Shown here piece by piece: positions 1 through 11,289 of a DNA stretch of 64,000 nt; the stretch's first letter is position 1, and each line of letters starts with the position of its first letter. Origin of the DNA: Symbiodinium natans (lineage: Eukaryota; Sar; Dinophyceae; Suessiales; Symbiodiniaceae); contig CAJNDS010001524.1 in assembly GCA_905221605.1 (NCBI GenBank), positions 419,501 through 483,500 on the forward strand, given 5' to 3'. The translations under genes and the position numbers were made by a program. Under the pieces are notes generated by a model. It was not told the origin of the DNA. It saw nothing but the letters and a program-made list of their open reading frames with translations, and made no database searches.

Positions 1-542
1 GGGTTTAGGGTTTAGGGTCGGCTGTACGTCCGAAACGTTCTAACACGTGTTTGCTAGAACTACCCTACTGGCACCCCCCCCCCCCTCCCTCCCCCCGTGA
101 ACCTCTGAGTATGCCCCTCCAGTGCAATACCAGTGTACTCGAATCCCCCAAAAAGGATGCCAGACACATACTCTTACCGAAAAAAAATCTTACCGAAAAA
201 AAAGGGAACCATGTGCACACTTAGGAACAATGGCAACAGAGACCCGACCTTGACATGGAAACGGATTCTTCCGAGCCCCGTAACTGGGGGATCCGGGGCC
301 GTCGCATCTTGAAAATGTCCGTGCGCAGGTGGTCGGTGTCCTGTGTCACGGTCGCCCCCCCCCCCCCCCCCTTGTTCAGAGTTTAAGACTTAGAGCACTG
401 TAAACCCTAAACCCTAAAACCTATGCCCTAAACTCTCTTGTTTGGGGTTGCTGTGATGACGGATGTCGGTACAAAAAATGGGAGCTTGATGCCATCCTCA
501 GGGGCGAACGTAGTAGGGGAAGTGATACCTTTGTGTCTTGTT

Positions 543-614
543 ACCCTAAACCCTAAACCCTAAACCCTAAACCCTAAACCCTAAACCCTAAGCCCTAAAC
601 CCTAAACCCTAAAA
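543..614. repeat. telomeric-type array (CCCTAAA)n
   Basis: About ten CCCTAAA units. It faces a TTTAGGG run at 628-650 across a short spacer. Confidence 0.95.
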
Positions 615-663
615 TGCGGGATTGAGGGGTTTGGGGTTTAGGGTTTAGGGAGACGTTAAGTAC

Positions 664-775
664 ACACCAAAGAAATTCCACAAAGAGATCCGGCAGGGTG
701 TCAGCGAGCACGGGCCACAGAGCTTCAACAATTCTGGCCCAGATGTGCTTCTCAGCAATGGGGGCCCGAAGGGGG
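664..775 (-). CDS. exon-like segment, unknown protein
   Basis: The minus strand reads APIAEKHIWARIVEALWPVL then ADTLPDLFVEFLW, an amphipathic helical piece with a possible acceptor (GCTGAG) and donor (TTTG|GTGTGT). Telomeric repeats abut both ends. Confidence 0.5.
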
Positions 776-871
776 TTTAGGGTTTAGGGTTCAGGGTTCA
801 GGGTTTAGGGTTTAGGGATATTCATAGGGTGTATAGGGCTTCTAGGGTCTTTTTGCTTCAGGCTCCGCCTG

Positions 872-965
872 TCAAATGCTCAACGGCCACTCCTCCTGCG
901 CTCGGATGATCTGCTTGTTGAGACGCTCGGTGGTGGAGGAGAGAGTCCTCAGGATCTGAAACTGG
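872..965 (-). CDS. coiled-coil-like exon shard
   Basis: The minus strand reads TTERLNKQIIRAQEEWPLS. A similar stretch, QERVNKQLVEILERP, occurs at 47318-47402, which may be chance between coiled coils. Confidence 0.4.
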
Positions 966-1199
966 ATGTTGCTTTAAAGCCCTTTGAAAATTGTTTATGC
1001 ATAGGTTCCCTTCAAAGGGAAAGAAGGGAATTTTAAAATTATCCCAAGCAATACCCAGGAAATCCCGGTCGCGCCCTAAAGTCACGCCACACACGGTCAC
1101 ACGTTACGTGTATCACCTGTGTGTGTCATATGCAAGCATGAACATACATGAAACACAAGCAACCCCGTAATCCATGTAAGCCTCATGTCCCTAAGCCCC

Positions 1200-1440
1200 T
1201 GAGCCCTTGAGGGGCACCAAGGGCCCGCGCTTGCAGTCGTGCTTGCACTGCTCGACCTTATGCAAGTGAAGTAGGGTTTATATTCCTGTTGTTGGTGAGT
1301 GTATATAAGGCTCCTTTTTAATATATTCGTGAGTGCTTATGCCTGGTGTCCTTTTGGGAGGGGCTGCTGGGGATGACGTCTTGAGGTTTTCGGGGGCCTC
1401 TACTGCAACTGGCCTTACGCTCAAGGACGAGGCACCGACC
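1200..1440 (-). CDS. two exon-like shards
   Basis: At 1200-1262 the minus strand reads KVEQCKHDCKRGPLVPLK; at 1352-1440 it reads SLSVRPVAVEAPENLKTSSP. Between them lies about 90 bp without a clear feature. No family was recognised. Confidence 0.35.
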
Positions 1441-1442
1441 CT

Positions 1443-1545
1443 CAACCCTAGACCCTAGACCCTAAACCCTAAACCCTAAACCCTGAACCCTAAACCCTAA
1501 ACCCTAAACCCCAAACCCTAATTAAACCCTAGACCCTAAACCCTA
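1443..1545. repeat. telomeric-type array (CCCTAAA)n, degenerate
   Basis: CCCTAAA with CCCTAGA and CCCTGAA variants. Confidence 0.9.
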
Positions 1546-1584
1546 AAAATCCCTAATGACCCCTAAACACCCTAACAACCCCCC

Positions 1585-1665
1585 GGCATGCTGGGCCCAG
1601 CAGCGTTGGCCAGGACCTCCCTCACGTGGTTCGCGAGCTTCAACTGCAAGGGTGATCCGGTTTGG
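1585..1665 (-). CDS. exon-like shard, unknown
   Basis: After a good acceptor (CCCTTGCAG) the minus strand reads LKLANHVREVLANAAGPSMP. It is flanked by telomeric repeats. Confidence 0.45.
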
Positions 1666-1933
1666 GCGCAGGGGCTCTAAACCCCCTCGAGCTTAGGGTT
1701 TCGGGGAAAAATTTAAGGGTTTAGGGTTTAGTTTGGAAGGTTTCTAGTATTCTTTCTAGGGTTCTTTTGCCATCTGTAGGGGAGTCCTAGCCCACAATTG
1801 AACCACATGAGCCCCCCAAAGACGGCAGGAGGCTCCCAAGCCAGCGGCTTCCGCCCGTTTCGGGCCCCCCTAAACCCTAAACCCAAAACCCAAAACCCAA
1901 AACCCTAAACCCTAAACCCGAAACCCTAAACCC

Positions 1934-2012
1934 GGGGCGCCTCCAGATCTTTCTGGCTGCCCCAGAAGTCATCGAGCTGCTTCCTGGCTCGAGCTTTCGG
2001 TGCTTCCAGGGC
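1934..2012 (-). CDS. coiled-coil-like exon shard
   Basis: The minus strand reads APKARARKQLDDFWGSQKDL then EAPR, and then meets GG|GTTTAGG, so the donor GT could come from the telomeric repeat. Confidence 0.45.
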
Positions 2013-2035
2013 TTACGTGTCGGGGCCACCCAGCT

Positions 2036-2456
2036 ATACAAAGGGCTATAAGGGCCCTCAATTGGGCAAGTCTTCCTACTTAGGTTATGATTCCTTTTTT
2101 ACCTCAGGTTAGTATAGAAAGGGGGCCCTACTGTCGGATTTAGGGCATAAGCTGGGATGACAGCTGTGTGTTTATGGAGACCTCAGAGACATAAAGCGGG
2201 AAGGAAGCCAGAAGGGGCTGCTGTGGCGTTGATGATCGGGGGTCCCCAACACTACATGCCGGAGGAGATCTGGACCTTTCAAGTAGGGGCGGGTGCTTAA
2301 TTATTATACTAACTTTAGCGAAGCTAAATATAAAACCTAAGTAGTAAAGACTAAGCCCAGTTGTCTTTACATGTAGGGGCCCCCTAGTTGTCTTTACATG
2401 TAGGGGCCCCCTAGTTGCCAAGGGCCCAGCTGTAGATAGGGCTATCAGGACCCTTA
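2036..2456. mobile_element. cluster of CCTACATGTAGGGGCCCC elements
   Basis: Two elements of the family (2036-2135 and about 2273-2456) stand close together. A 29-bp block with TTTACATGTAGGGGCCCCCT is directly repeated at 2353-2412. Confidence 0.7.
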
Positions 2457-2699
2457 ATTGCTTGTGCTGCGTTCTTGAGCTCAGCGCCCAGTGCAGCAAT
2501 AAGAACCCAGAAAGGCCACGTGGCAGCCTAGTCAGTCTCCGCCCTGCCGCAGCCACAATGCACAATTGCATTCCGCATCCTCACAACCCTCAACCCAAAA
2601 AACCCACCGGTAAAACAAATTAATTAATTATTGATTCATAATTAATTAGTAATTAATTATTGATTCATAATTAATTAGTAATGAATTAACAATTAAGAA

Positions 2700-2795
2700 G
2701 CCCCCTGTTGTTCCACATGTCGCGAGAACTGAACCACTGCCAAGTCTCTTGAACTCGCCCACCAAGCCCAACTTCTCCTCGGCTGAGGACATGCC
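2700..2795 (-). CDS. exon-like shard, unknown
   Basis: After TGTCCTCAG the minus strand reads AEEKLGLVGEFKRLGSGSVL then ATCGTTG. It is charged at the start and likely coding. Confidence 0.45.
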
Positions 2796-2819
2796 ATGTG
2801 AGTCCCGAAGCAGGCCCCG

Positions 2820-2902
2820 TTAGGGTTTAGGGTTTAGGGTTTAGGGTTTAGGGTTTAGGGTTTAGGGTTTAGGGTTTAGGGTTTAGGGTTTAGGGTTTAG
2901 GG
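2820..2902. repeat. telomeric-type array (TTTAGGG)n
   Basis: About twelve perfect units. Confidence 0.95.
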
Positions 2903-3083
2903 CACACGCACCCATCGACCTTAGAAGCAGCAACAGCAGAAGCAGAAGCAGCAGGAAAACACCGAACCAGCTAGGAGCAGAGACAACCGACGACAAAGAC
3001 GAGACGACAAAAAAGGAGAGGGAGAGGAGCCACACAAAGCAGGCTGCAGCACACTGGCAGGCGGCGGACGCTGCCAGCCCCAA
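2893..3083 (+). CDS. low-complexity Ser/Arg/Lys segment, possible plus-strand exon
   Basis: The plus strand is open and reads SSNSRSRSSRKTPNQLGAET and then a charged DDKDETTKKERERS stretch. An opposite-strand frame with a hydrophobic run also exists. The direction is not certain. Confidence 0.3.
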
Positions 3084-3084
3084 A

Positions 3085-3209
3085 CCCGAAACCCGAAACC
3101 CTAACCCTAAACCCTAAGCCCTAAACCCTAAACCTTAAACCCTAAACCCTATAAGCCCTAAGCCCTAAGCCCTAAGCCCTAAGCCCTAAGCCCTAAGCCC
3201 TAAGCCCTA
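3085..3209. repeat. telomeric array grading into CCCTAAG
   Basis: CCCTAAA units change into about nine uniform CCCTAAG units (3149-3209), a variant that was amplified as such. Confidence 0.9.
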
Positions 3210-3212
3210 CAA

Positions 3213-3345
3213 AGGGGCCTGTTTCGATGCATGTTCGGCTTGGGCCCGGACCATGGCAGTGTGCACGTCTCTGGCCATTAAGGTCCTTGGGGCCGATCGG
3301 AGGAACTCCGAGAATCCCCGAAAGAACCTTGAAGTGCTAAGTGCT
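3213..3345 (-). CDS. exon-like segment, unknown
   Basis: The minus strand reads FSEFLRSAPRTLMARDVHTA then MVRAQAEHASKQAP, a helical piece. A plus frame is also open, but the minus frame looks more protein-like. Confidence 0.45.
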
Positions 3346-3589
3346 GGTAAAGTAGAGTTTAGGGTTCAGGCTTTAGGGCTCGGGGGTTTACGGGTTTAGG
3401 GGTTTAGGACACCTCAAGCGCACTCCATGTCGCCCCGCGCGGAGTGTATGGAAGAACCCTGAATGCAACGTGGGGGTTGATCCCAACCACATCGTGCCTT
3501 TTTGGGTCTCCATGCCAATATACTCCTTCTAGCGTAGGTTGCAAAACAAAAACGCAGAATTTAGGGCAACGCCCATGTGCCGCATGCTA

Positions 3590-3712
3590 TGAACCCTGCC
3601 TCTCCACGTCATTCCATCGCTTGGCATGCTGTATAGTACGGGTGCAAGCTGTAGTGCTCTCAGGAGCAGCAAAAAGAGGCGGCACCATGATTTCTAGCAG
3701 TCCACCACCACA
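3590..3712 (-). CDS. exon-like segment, unknown
   Basis: The minus strand reads MVPPLFAAPESTTACTRTIQ then HAKRWNDVERQGS. It may be a PPR-like second helix; no family was settled. Confidence 0.4.
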
Positions 3713-4080
3713 AGAAAGAATAAACAAATTCTACTAAGACCTTGACCCCCCTCAATGACTTGACTTCGGATCGTGATTTCAAGTCTCTGGCAGGCTCTGG
3801 GGTTGCACTTCTTGGTCTTCCTAAACCCTAAACCCTAAACCCTAAACCCTAAACCCTGAACCCTAAAAACCCTCAGAGTTTGGCGGTCTTCTGGTTCTTT
3901 TGAGCCGGCAATGGTCTAAACAAGACTTCCAAGACACAACCCTTTACCACAATACCTAAAGCAAAACAGCCACCTGCACAATCCTTATAACCTTCTCCAT
4001 TAACGTACCCTATAAATTGAGCTGGGGTATGTCCCCAGTAACCAAAAATCCCAGAGACTAATTATGGCCTTGACCGTTAC

Positions 4081-4139
4081 CTCCTGAGGCGTTCGCAGGA
4101 CGCCGTGCTGGCTCTCTATGCGCTTCGAAAGGTGGTCAC
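4081..4139 (-). CDS. 59-bp exon with clean GT-AG borders
   Basis: The segment lies between TTTTGTGCAG and CAGGAG|GTAACGG. It reads DHLSKRIESQHGVLRTPQE. These are among the best splice borders in the first 6 kb. Confidence 0.5.
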
Positions 4140-4261
4140 CTGCACAAAATAGTGACGTGAGTTCTTCTGAAACCCTAAACCCAAAACCCTAAACCCTAAT
4201 TAAACCCCAAACCCTGAACCCTAAACCCTAAACCCTAAACCCTAAACCCTAAACAACAGGC

Positions 4262-4880
4262 GGTGCAAACCTTCGAGATCCTCCTTGACGCATCAAAGCT
4301 CAAGCCGCCCATTGCGATTAAAGGGGCCTCATTCACTTAGAATGCGCACTTCGGGCATCTCATGCTACGTTTGTACAACGGGGTTGCACAGATCATCTGG
4401 GCATTCCCCCCAAGTAGGGGTACCCCCTGATGCATGGGCATCTCCCCAAGTAGGGGTACCAGCAACATGCCCAGACCCAGGCATCCACAGAGAGCTGTCA
4501 GACAGGTCATGAACCCCCGCACTTATACTGCTGGGTCCCCTTCTCCTCGTAACCCAATATGATTCCGACCGAACCTCCAACCCCAAAGCGTGACAGCCGA
4601 GCCAGCTTTAGGTCAGCCCTTTTCGGGTACCGCCTTATAATAACCCCAAAAGGGACAATCCTTTTGAGAAGTGACCCTGTCGCTGGGAAGCGTTGCAGAA
4701 GCCGCTATCCTTGGCTTGGCCGGCCAAGGCACAGTGATTCTGCATGCGAACCGCGCGCTCCACTGTTGGTGCGACGACCTTCGGAATCCAGCGGCGAAAA
4801 CAAATGCTTCAAAAAGGACACGCACCCGGAACTTGCTGGAGACCCTTCAATCTGAAACCCCAAGCAATACTCTTCGATAG
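4262..4880. other. overlapping open frames on both strands; short direct repeat
   Basis: Frames are open on both strands and none stands out; FLKHLFSPLDSEGRRTNSGA on the minus strand (4740-4830) is the most protein-like. A motif with CCCCAAGTAGGGGTACC is repeated at 4409-4426 and 4444-4461. Confidence 0.3.
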
Positions 4881-5158
4881 TAAGCATAGCATGCTGAACT
4901 TACTGCGTGCCACTACTCGTTACTCCTAAACCCTACACCCTAAAACCCTCGACTGAACCTTGCGCAAGGAGAGAACATACCTTCCCTAAGGGACCAGAGC
5001 CAGGCTTTATAGGGCTCGGGGGGGGTAGGGTTACAGTCTGCCACGGTTGAGGGTTTCGGGCTTGAGGGCTGTAAGGCTTTAGGGTCGCAATTCGCCACAG
5101 TGCTACGTTTCGGCGCGATAGCCGTCCTGTGCGGGATGATGGTCGCAGAATCAGAAGG

Positions 5159-5161
5159 CAT

Positions 5162-5235
<74 letters not shown>

Positions 5236-5239
5236 TGCA
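5159..5239. repeat. (CAG)n microsatellite, about 25 copies
   Basis: A pure CAG run starts right after ATG on the plus strand and would give Met plus about 25 Gln before a stop 14 codons later. No coding context is proven, and the opposite frames give poly-Ala or poly-Cys. Confidence 0.9.
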
Positions 5240-5699
5240 AAGCTGTAGCGGCAAAGCTGTAGCCGCAACGCTGTAGCCCTGTAGCAGCGGGATCTCCCCT
5301 GCATCATTGCAGCCCCCGAAATCGGCAACCAAAGTCCCCCAACCCTAAATCCTAACCCTGAACCCAGAACTCAGTGCCTATAGCCCCTAAACTGCTTCCT
5401 TGTTGGGGTCATATGGAAAATTATCATTGTTTATTCCTTATTGGGAATTTAATAGAACAAACATGTAAAATTATAACCAACAAGGACCCAGTAAACCCTA
5501 AAACCCTGTACGTCCGTTGGGAAATATTCCGATGGCGCCTCCAGGACCATCTCCCGAAGGCGGACCTGACTTGGGGGGTTGGGCGGCATAGGGGAGGTTT
5601 AGGGTGGGGATTGAGAGGTTTAGGTTAAGGTTAGGGTTTATAGGGTTTAGGTGGGGCGTTGGGTTTTGGCTTGGGGGTAAGTAGACGGGTTGAAGGGTC

Positions 5700-6031
5700 T
5701 ACAAAACATGAGGGGCATCGGAGGATTTAAGGCTCTTGGTCGAGGGCGCTCGTGACAGCCTTCTGGGGGTTTTGGGCATAGGCTTCGTAGGGTCAAGGTT
5801 CCGGCCCGACCGTGGCAGTACGACTGTAAACTGAATTCGAGTCCACCAAGGCTGATTGGGAGGTATGCCAGGCTTCCCCAGTTTCGGGACCTTGGGATAC
5901 CCAAACTAAGGCTGGGGAGGCTTGGAGTTCCTTCTTTTGAGATGCGCAAACCGAGAACCCGTCTGGCCTCCAAGCGGGCATGCTTCACTTCATCCTCCTG
6001 CCTCTCCTGAGGGATCTGCGAGATTGAAGGT
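5700..6031 (-). CDS. exon-like segment, charged N-terminal part
   Basis: The minus strand reads QIPQERQEDEVKHARLEARR then VLGLRISKEGTPS and stays open for about 110 codons. Only the first third looks clearly coding. Confidence 0.4.
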
Positions 6032-6159
6032 TGCAAAGGGCTTCCTAGTTGTCCAGTAACCTGGGGGAATTACAGGTTAACCTTTGGGATTATAAGGGGA
6101 TCATACTACCCTAGAAAGGATAAAAGGTTACCTACTCTACTACAGGGGCTTTGCTGAAT

Positions 6160-7090
6160 GATCATTGTACACATTTCGCCGGACATGCACCCTTGATCGA
6201 CCAGGAATTGCTAGCTTCAACATGTTCATGTCCTACATAATTACTTTGAAAACGCGAGTAAAGCTCCAAAGCAGGCTGCTCATTGACTACGGGAAGGGGG
6301 GGACAACAACCGGAATGCAGCATGACGACGATCTGATCTTTGAAGAGGTCACGCATATCAAGCATAGACGTTGTGACGTCTTATTTAGTGATTCGGCCCC
6401 ATCTGTATAAAGACCCAAAACAGATGCAAAAGCAAGCAGACTGCAGAACCGGCTATCAGTTCACTGGGTGGTTCCCTCACGCGGTTTCAAACTTATAAGC
6501 CCTCATACTCCCTTCATTAGTATACTACAACCTTTATCATACTATAATAACCCCCAAAACAGTATTCCAATCATTGGAGCCCCGGGCCCCCTCTATTACA
6601 TGGCGCAGCAGCCCACAGGTCCTCGCTTCCGGGATTTCGGGTGTAGCGGTGGTGACATTGCCAGGAGATCTTACAGCCTGGAGCCCTAGAGAGTTTCCTT
6701 CCTTCCACTGCAGTATGCAGAGGCAACAGTCTTGGAAGGAAGCTTGTCTGCAAACTTCGCACCAGGTCTGACTGAGGTTTGAGGCTTACTAGACGCCCTC
6801 AAGTACTCCTTAGCATCCTCTTAATACTCTGGCTACACTTCGGCCCTTGTTGAGGGCTTTGAACCCGCTCAGCATCCGGCTATCTCTTCGACCATGTTGA
6901 TGTCGCCGAACCTGGCAGGTTTCACAGTGGAGGGCTTCTGGTCTTTGCTATCACTTGGACAACACAGCAGCCGCATCTCGCGCGGGGGGAGCCTTGCGTG
7001 GTTCGGGTTTGGGGAGTATAGGTTCTTTAATGCCAGGCCCCTGCCCTGCAGTCCGAAAGTTCGCAGGACTTTTTAAAGGGTAGTTCGTGC
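6160..7090. other. sparse region with minor shards
   Basis: No clear gene. On the minus strand, GAKFADKLPSKTVASAYC (6700-6765) and, after CTGCCAG, FGDINMVEEIAGC (6885-6925) look like exon pieces. The rest shows nothing. Confidence 0.25.
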
Positions 7091-7869
7091 GCTCAGCTTG
7101 TACAATGCCTCGACCAGATAAGCCTTTGAGCCACCTCGACCAGGAAACGGAACCATTCAGTTTTAGGGTTGAAGGTTTGAGGGATTTAGGCTCTACCTAG
7201 AACCCCTCGCCATCCCCGCCCCCCGAGTGCCAGTTGTAAGATGCCCTGAATACCACCTTCAAGACCCTTTCAACCCTACGCGCCACGGCCGACAGCTGGA
7301 CATCCTCTGGTTCCTAGTAGGAAATCAGGGAGTGAGGTGCCTTACCATACATATATATATATATATATATATATTTTTTTCATCTATATATGTATATAAA
7401 TACCCTCTAAGGGATGATGTAGAACCCTAAACCCTAAAACCTGATTCTCCAAAACCCTAAACGCTGATTCCCTAAACCCTGAAGCCTTCCGACTAAGAAC
7501 CGGTGTTAGGCGGAACGCATCAGGGCCCAGGGCTCCGAACCCGGCTGGAGGCGGTCGAGCTACGGAGGCCTGGTCCTTCTTTCGGAGTTGTTTTGGGGTT
7601 TAGGGTTTAGGGTTTAGGGTTTGGGGTTATTTCGGGTTTGGGGTTTACAGATTCGGGCTCAGATTTTAAAAAGTTTGGGGCTTCGACCTCAGGGGTTAGA
7701 ATGCTTTGGGGTTGCGCCCTCACTCTCTTGCTGTCACTCGCTTCATGTGGTGGTTTCCCAGCTTGGGGGTACATCATTGAGGTGGGAACCTACTATTTGG
7801 GGTCTATTCTGGGGGTCGCCTATGTTCGTAAACCCCCATGTCTCTCTCGCTCTCTTTCCCACTCACTCT

Positions 7870-8025
7870 CTCTTCTTATTCTTCTTCTTCTTCTTCTTCT
7901 TCTTCTTCTTCTTCTTCTGCTTCTTCTTCTGCTGGGCATGAGGAAGCCCGAAGGCCCCCCGACGAGCGATCGCGCCCCTCCCTCTCTCTCTCTCCCCCTC
8001 TCTCTCGCTCTCTCACTGCGAATTC
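7870..8025. repeat. CTT/CTC microsatellite cluster
   Basis: A (CTT)n run at about 7876-7930 is followed by (CT)n blocks at 7978-8015. The poly-Ser, poly-Leu and poly-Glu frames over it are artefacts. Confidence 0.85.
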
Positions 8026-8029
8026 AACG

Positions 8030-8198
8030 CAGTGGTGACAATACACGTTCGAACACCACAGCACCTAGTGATCCTGACATTGACATTGCCATTCCTGAGC
8101 TCAACTCAGTTTTCACTTTGCGGGGTTCATTAGCGGGACATTCGGGCATGTTGGGGGCACAGGCTTCCGGTGCCTGGTGTAGGATGTTTCAGCCATGA
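8030..8198 (-). CDS. exon-like segment, direction uncertain
   Basis: The minus strand after CACCAG reads PEACAPNMPECPANEPRKVK then TELSSGMAMSMSGSLGAVVF. The plus strand is open too (DNTRSNTTAPSDPDIDIAIP). The minus reading looks more natural. Confidence 0.35.
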
Positions 8199-8378
8199 GT
8201 TCAGTCGTGGGTCTTTTTCGTATCAGGGCTGATCTACATCATGAGCCCTCTGAGGCGGTCTCCCTTACACCAGCCCTTCACAGCAGCACTCAAGCTAGGA
8301 ACCCACATGTAGTACTGAAGGGGAGATGATCTCAACATCACCCATTTCGGTATCCGAACTGTGCTGAATCGACTGTCG

Positions 8379-8663
8379 CACCCTAAACCCTAAACCCTAA
8401 ACCCTAAACCCTAAACCCTGAACCCTAAACCCTAAACCCTAAACCCTAAACCCTAAACCCTAAACCCACCGCAGGAACCAACATTGTCCGGTCCAGGAAG
8501 GCCCCCCGCTTCTGGCGGAAGACGGGCTCCGATTCCTGAAGCCAAGACCCCTCCCCGCTCTCACTTAGAAGTACTAATTCGGGTTTAGGTTTTAGGGTTT
8601 GGGGTTTCGGGTAAATCCTAAACCCTAAACCCTAAACCCTAAACCCTAAACCCTAAACCCTAC
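8379..8663. repeat. telomeric arrays around one exon shard
   Basis: CCCTAAA at 8379-8466, and at 8580-8663 a TTTAGGG-type run turning head-on into CCCTAAA. Confidence 0.9.
8470..8545 (-). CDS. exon-like shard, unknown
   Basis: The minus strand reads ESEPVFRQKRGAFLDRTMLV. It lies between two telomeric arrays. Confidence 0.4.
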
Positions 8664-8749
8664 ATGAGGCTTCGGGTAAACCATTGGGTTTCAGGCCGAG
8701 TCTGGAGCTTCTTGCGGGAAAGGCCAAGTTGTAAGGAGTCGGGTTGTCG

Positions 8750-8852
8750 TGGACCAAATGAACCCTAAAAGGGATTATGGCTCGTATACCCTAGTAGGGA
8801 TTCTAGCAGTACAAGGTAGACGACCCCGATTCTGGGGTTCATCTGGTCCACA
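8750..8852. mobile_element. TGGACCAAATGAACCC hairpin element
   Basis: Inverted ends TGGACCAAATGAACCC / GGGGTTCATCTGGTCCA, about 103 bp, no coding capacity. Confidence 0.8.
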
Positions 8853-9472
8853 AACTAGGGAGGACGAAGCGACCTCCAGTACCCTGAGTTGAAACTGCGC
8901 CGGGCTTTGAGGCCTTTGCTCGACCAGGATGGGCTATTCGGCCTTAAAATCCCCATGACGAACCCTATTAAGGGCCGTTTAAGGGATTATAGGGCATATT
9001 AGCCCATCCTGGGAAGGTCCATAGGTGCTTAGGGTTTACGGATTAGGGATCCGGGTGGGGTTAGAGAAGTATCCGGATCACGGTGACATATCAGTGCTCT
9101 TAGTAACGTTATAATGAGATTTAGTATAGTTCTATAACTCCCCGAATTCAGGTTGCCGATTCTTCGTCTTATATTTAACAGGTTGGGTGACAGGTGTCCT
9201 AAATTCACTGTTTGGACAGACTTTAGGCCACCTTACCTATAACTCTGCCTATACAACCGCTTTTCCGGGCTTCTAGGCAAGCATACGCCACGTAGGCGCC
9301 GGACTGCCATGCTGCCAAAGAACCTGGCGTTGCGGGTCTGCGCCATGTTCTAGAAACCCTTATAAACCCTAAACCCTAAACCCGAAACCCCTTAAACCCC
9401 TAAACCCCTAAACCCTATCTCTTTGGTCGGACTCCTTGCGTGCCCTGACACCTACGAACCCCACCTGGTGGA

Positions 9473-9600
9473 CCAGATGAAAGCTAAAATTGGGGTCATA
9501 TACCCCATATACTACGTTTAGGGTTTAGGGTTCAGGGTTTATAGTAGCTATACTCCCTATTGGTGTGTATGAACCCTAAGCTCTTTTAGGGTTCACGGAA
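9473..9600. mobile_element. GACCAAATGAA element with internal telomeric repeats
   Basis: GGACCAGATGAA, GGGGTCATATACCCC, then TTTAGGG units at 9518-9540, then TAGTAGCTATACTCCCTATT and GGGTTCA. Confidence 0.75.
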
Positions 9601-10287
9601 AGCACGGCACTCCAACACAGGAAGCGGGACCGGGAGAATCGAGCCTGAGGGGAGGAGAAGAAAAGAACTTGCTGAAAAAAAGCCACACTGCCTCCCCCCC
9701 CCCCCCCCCCACCATCCCCCCACCCCCCCCCCCTCCCCTTACCACCTCCCAAACCTTGCTTGCCTTTGGAGGTTCGCGTGGTTGGACCCGAGAGCCGATT
9801 CATGTCCATCATCTATACCCCACGGAGCAACCCCAAACCCCGAACCCCCCCTCCCCCCACAACTTCCATCCCAAACCCAGAACCCTCCTTGAGGGCTTCA
9901 AGGTTTAGGGCTTAGGGTTGCTTGGGGTTGCTTAGGGTCGCTCAGGGTCGCTTAGGGGTGCTTAGGGGTGTTTAGGCGTGTTTAGTGGTGTTTGGGGGTT
10001 GTTTCGGGTCTTCTCCGAAAAGCCTGGACCGCAAACCGCCAGCCCCCCCCCACCCCCTCCAGAAAAAAAACAAACAAGACCAGGCCCGACCTCGGTGTTC
10101 GGGCGCACAACGCCAGGCAGCAACAGCACAAGGGGAATGCGTAACAACTTACAAACGCTTGAGACCTTTAGCTTTCGTAATCCCTTATTGTGTTGTATTC
10201 GCGGGGTGGGGCCCGGGGTGGGGGTTATAGAATGTACCTGATTCCATCATTCCCGAATAAAACGAGGAGGGCCCAGGTGTTCTGGGA

Positions 10288-10551
10288 CTACAGTAGGCTT
10301 TGTGGTGTTCTGGCAAGATTGAGGTGTGAATGTTGTCTTGGAGCATCTGCTCCTCTTGTGTCACGAGCCGAAAGCATTTGCAGCAAGCTCATCTGGAAGG
10401 CCCTGTCTACAGCAGGTCGAGTAGGCCGAGGGGGCCACGTGAAAATGGTACCGGAGGCTTCAGGGCCACTAGCTTTGTCAACGGTCACCGCTCGGGCAAA
10501 TGATTGCTCTTTGGCGGACTTTGCCCGCAAGCAGTCGAACGCGTGAAACAC
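10288..10551 (-). CDS. exon-like segment, unknown
   Basis: The minus frame is open for 87 codons and includes AKSAKEQSFARAVTVDKASG and RPAVDRAFQMSLLQMLSARD. The plus strand is open too, but the minus frame has better helical character. Confidence 0.4.
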   Translation of the reverse strand: MFHAFDCLRAKSAKEQSFARAVTVDKASGPEASGTIFTWPPRPTRPAVDRAFQMSLLQMLSARDTRGADAPRQHSHLNLARTPQSLL

Positions 10552-11059
10552 TTGCCCTGAAGTTCAGGGCAGGGAAGGCCGGACCAGCCCAGGTTTCAAG
10601 CTATTGCGACCTTTCTAGGGTTGTAGGGTTTAGGGTTTGGGCTTAACTCGCGCGTAGGTCTGAGCAGAATTGTCCTTCACGACTAAATGTACAATGCACC
10701 ACGTCGGCGGACACATGCCCACGCTCGCTATGCCATGTCAACGTGGCCGGTATAATATTATCTTGTTCTTCTTGGAATATGCTATATTATATGACATGCT
10801 TTACCTTATGTTACCTTACTAAGTTGAAGTATGGCACCAGCTTGTACTGTATTCTTCCATCGTTCACAGGTCGCTCTCCACGAGCTCATGCGCTCGACTT
10901 GACGGCCGTGAGCACCTGAGCCATGAGGCTGACATCCAAGTCCGGCCATGGGGTACAGAGACTAAACCCTGAACCCTAAACATTAAACCCTAAACCCTAA
11001 ACCCTGAAGCCTGAACCCTAAACCCTAAACCCGAAACCCTGAACCCTAAACCCATCCTT

Positions 11060-11251
11060 GAACCTCACACCCTCAGCCCCTAAACCCCAAAGCCCAACAC
11101 TTGCGCAACCCGCGACTGGCATGGTGATCTTGGGGTCCAGGAGCCGAGGTTTCTGTCCCTGTTTCAGCCCAGCCTTTCGACCCACAACGCCCGCGATAAA
11201 CCCTCTATGAGCAGCCGTCAAAAATCCACATGTCGGGCCTGGGTAGCGCAA
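11060..11251 (-). CDS. exon-like segment, unknown
   Basis: The minus frame reads CGFLTAAHRGFIAGVVGRKA then GLKQGQKPRLLDPKITMP. It begins at a poly-G/C tract and ends in telomeric repeats. Confidence 0.4.
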
Positions 11252-11289
11252 GTGGGGGGGGGGGGGGGGGGTGGAGGGGGGGGCCTGGC

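Noticed and set aside
1-40. A chromosome end at the left edge (GGGTTTAGGG at base 1)
   Set aside because: Only two units, and arrays of both orientations follow throughout the window.
2140-2571. 143-codon minus-strand frame
   Set aside because: It runs over two inverted-repeat elements and their direct repeat; the peptide repeats the duplicated block.
7621-8038. Poly-Leu, poly-Ser and poly-Phe frames
   Set aside because: They translate the CTT/CTC microsatellite.
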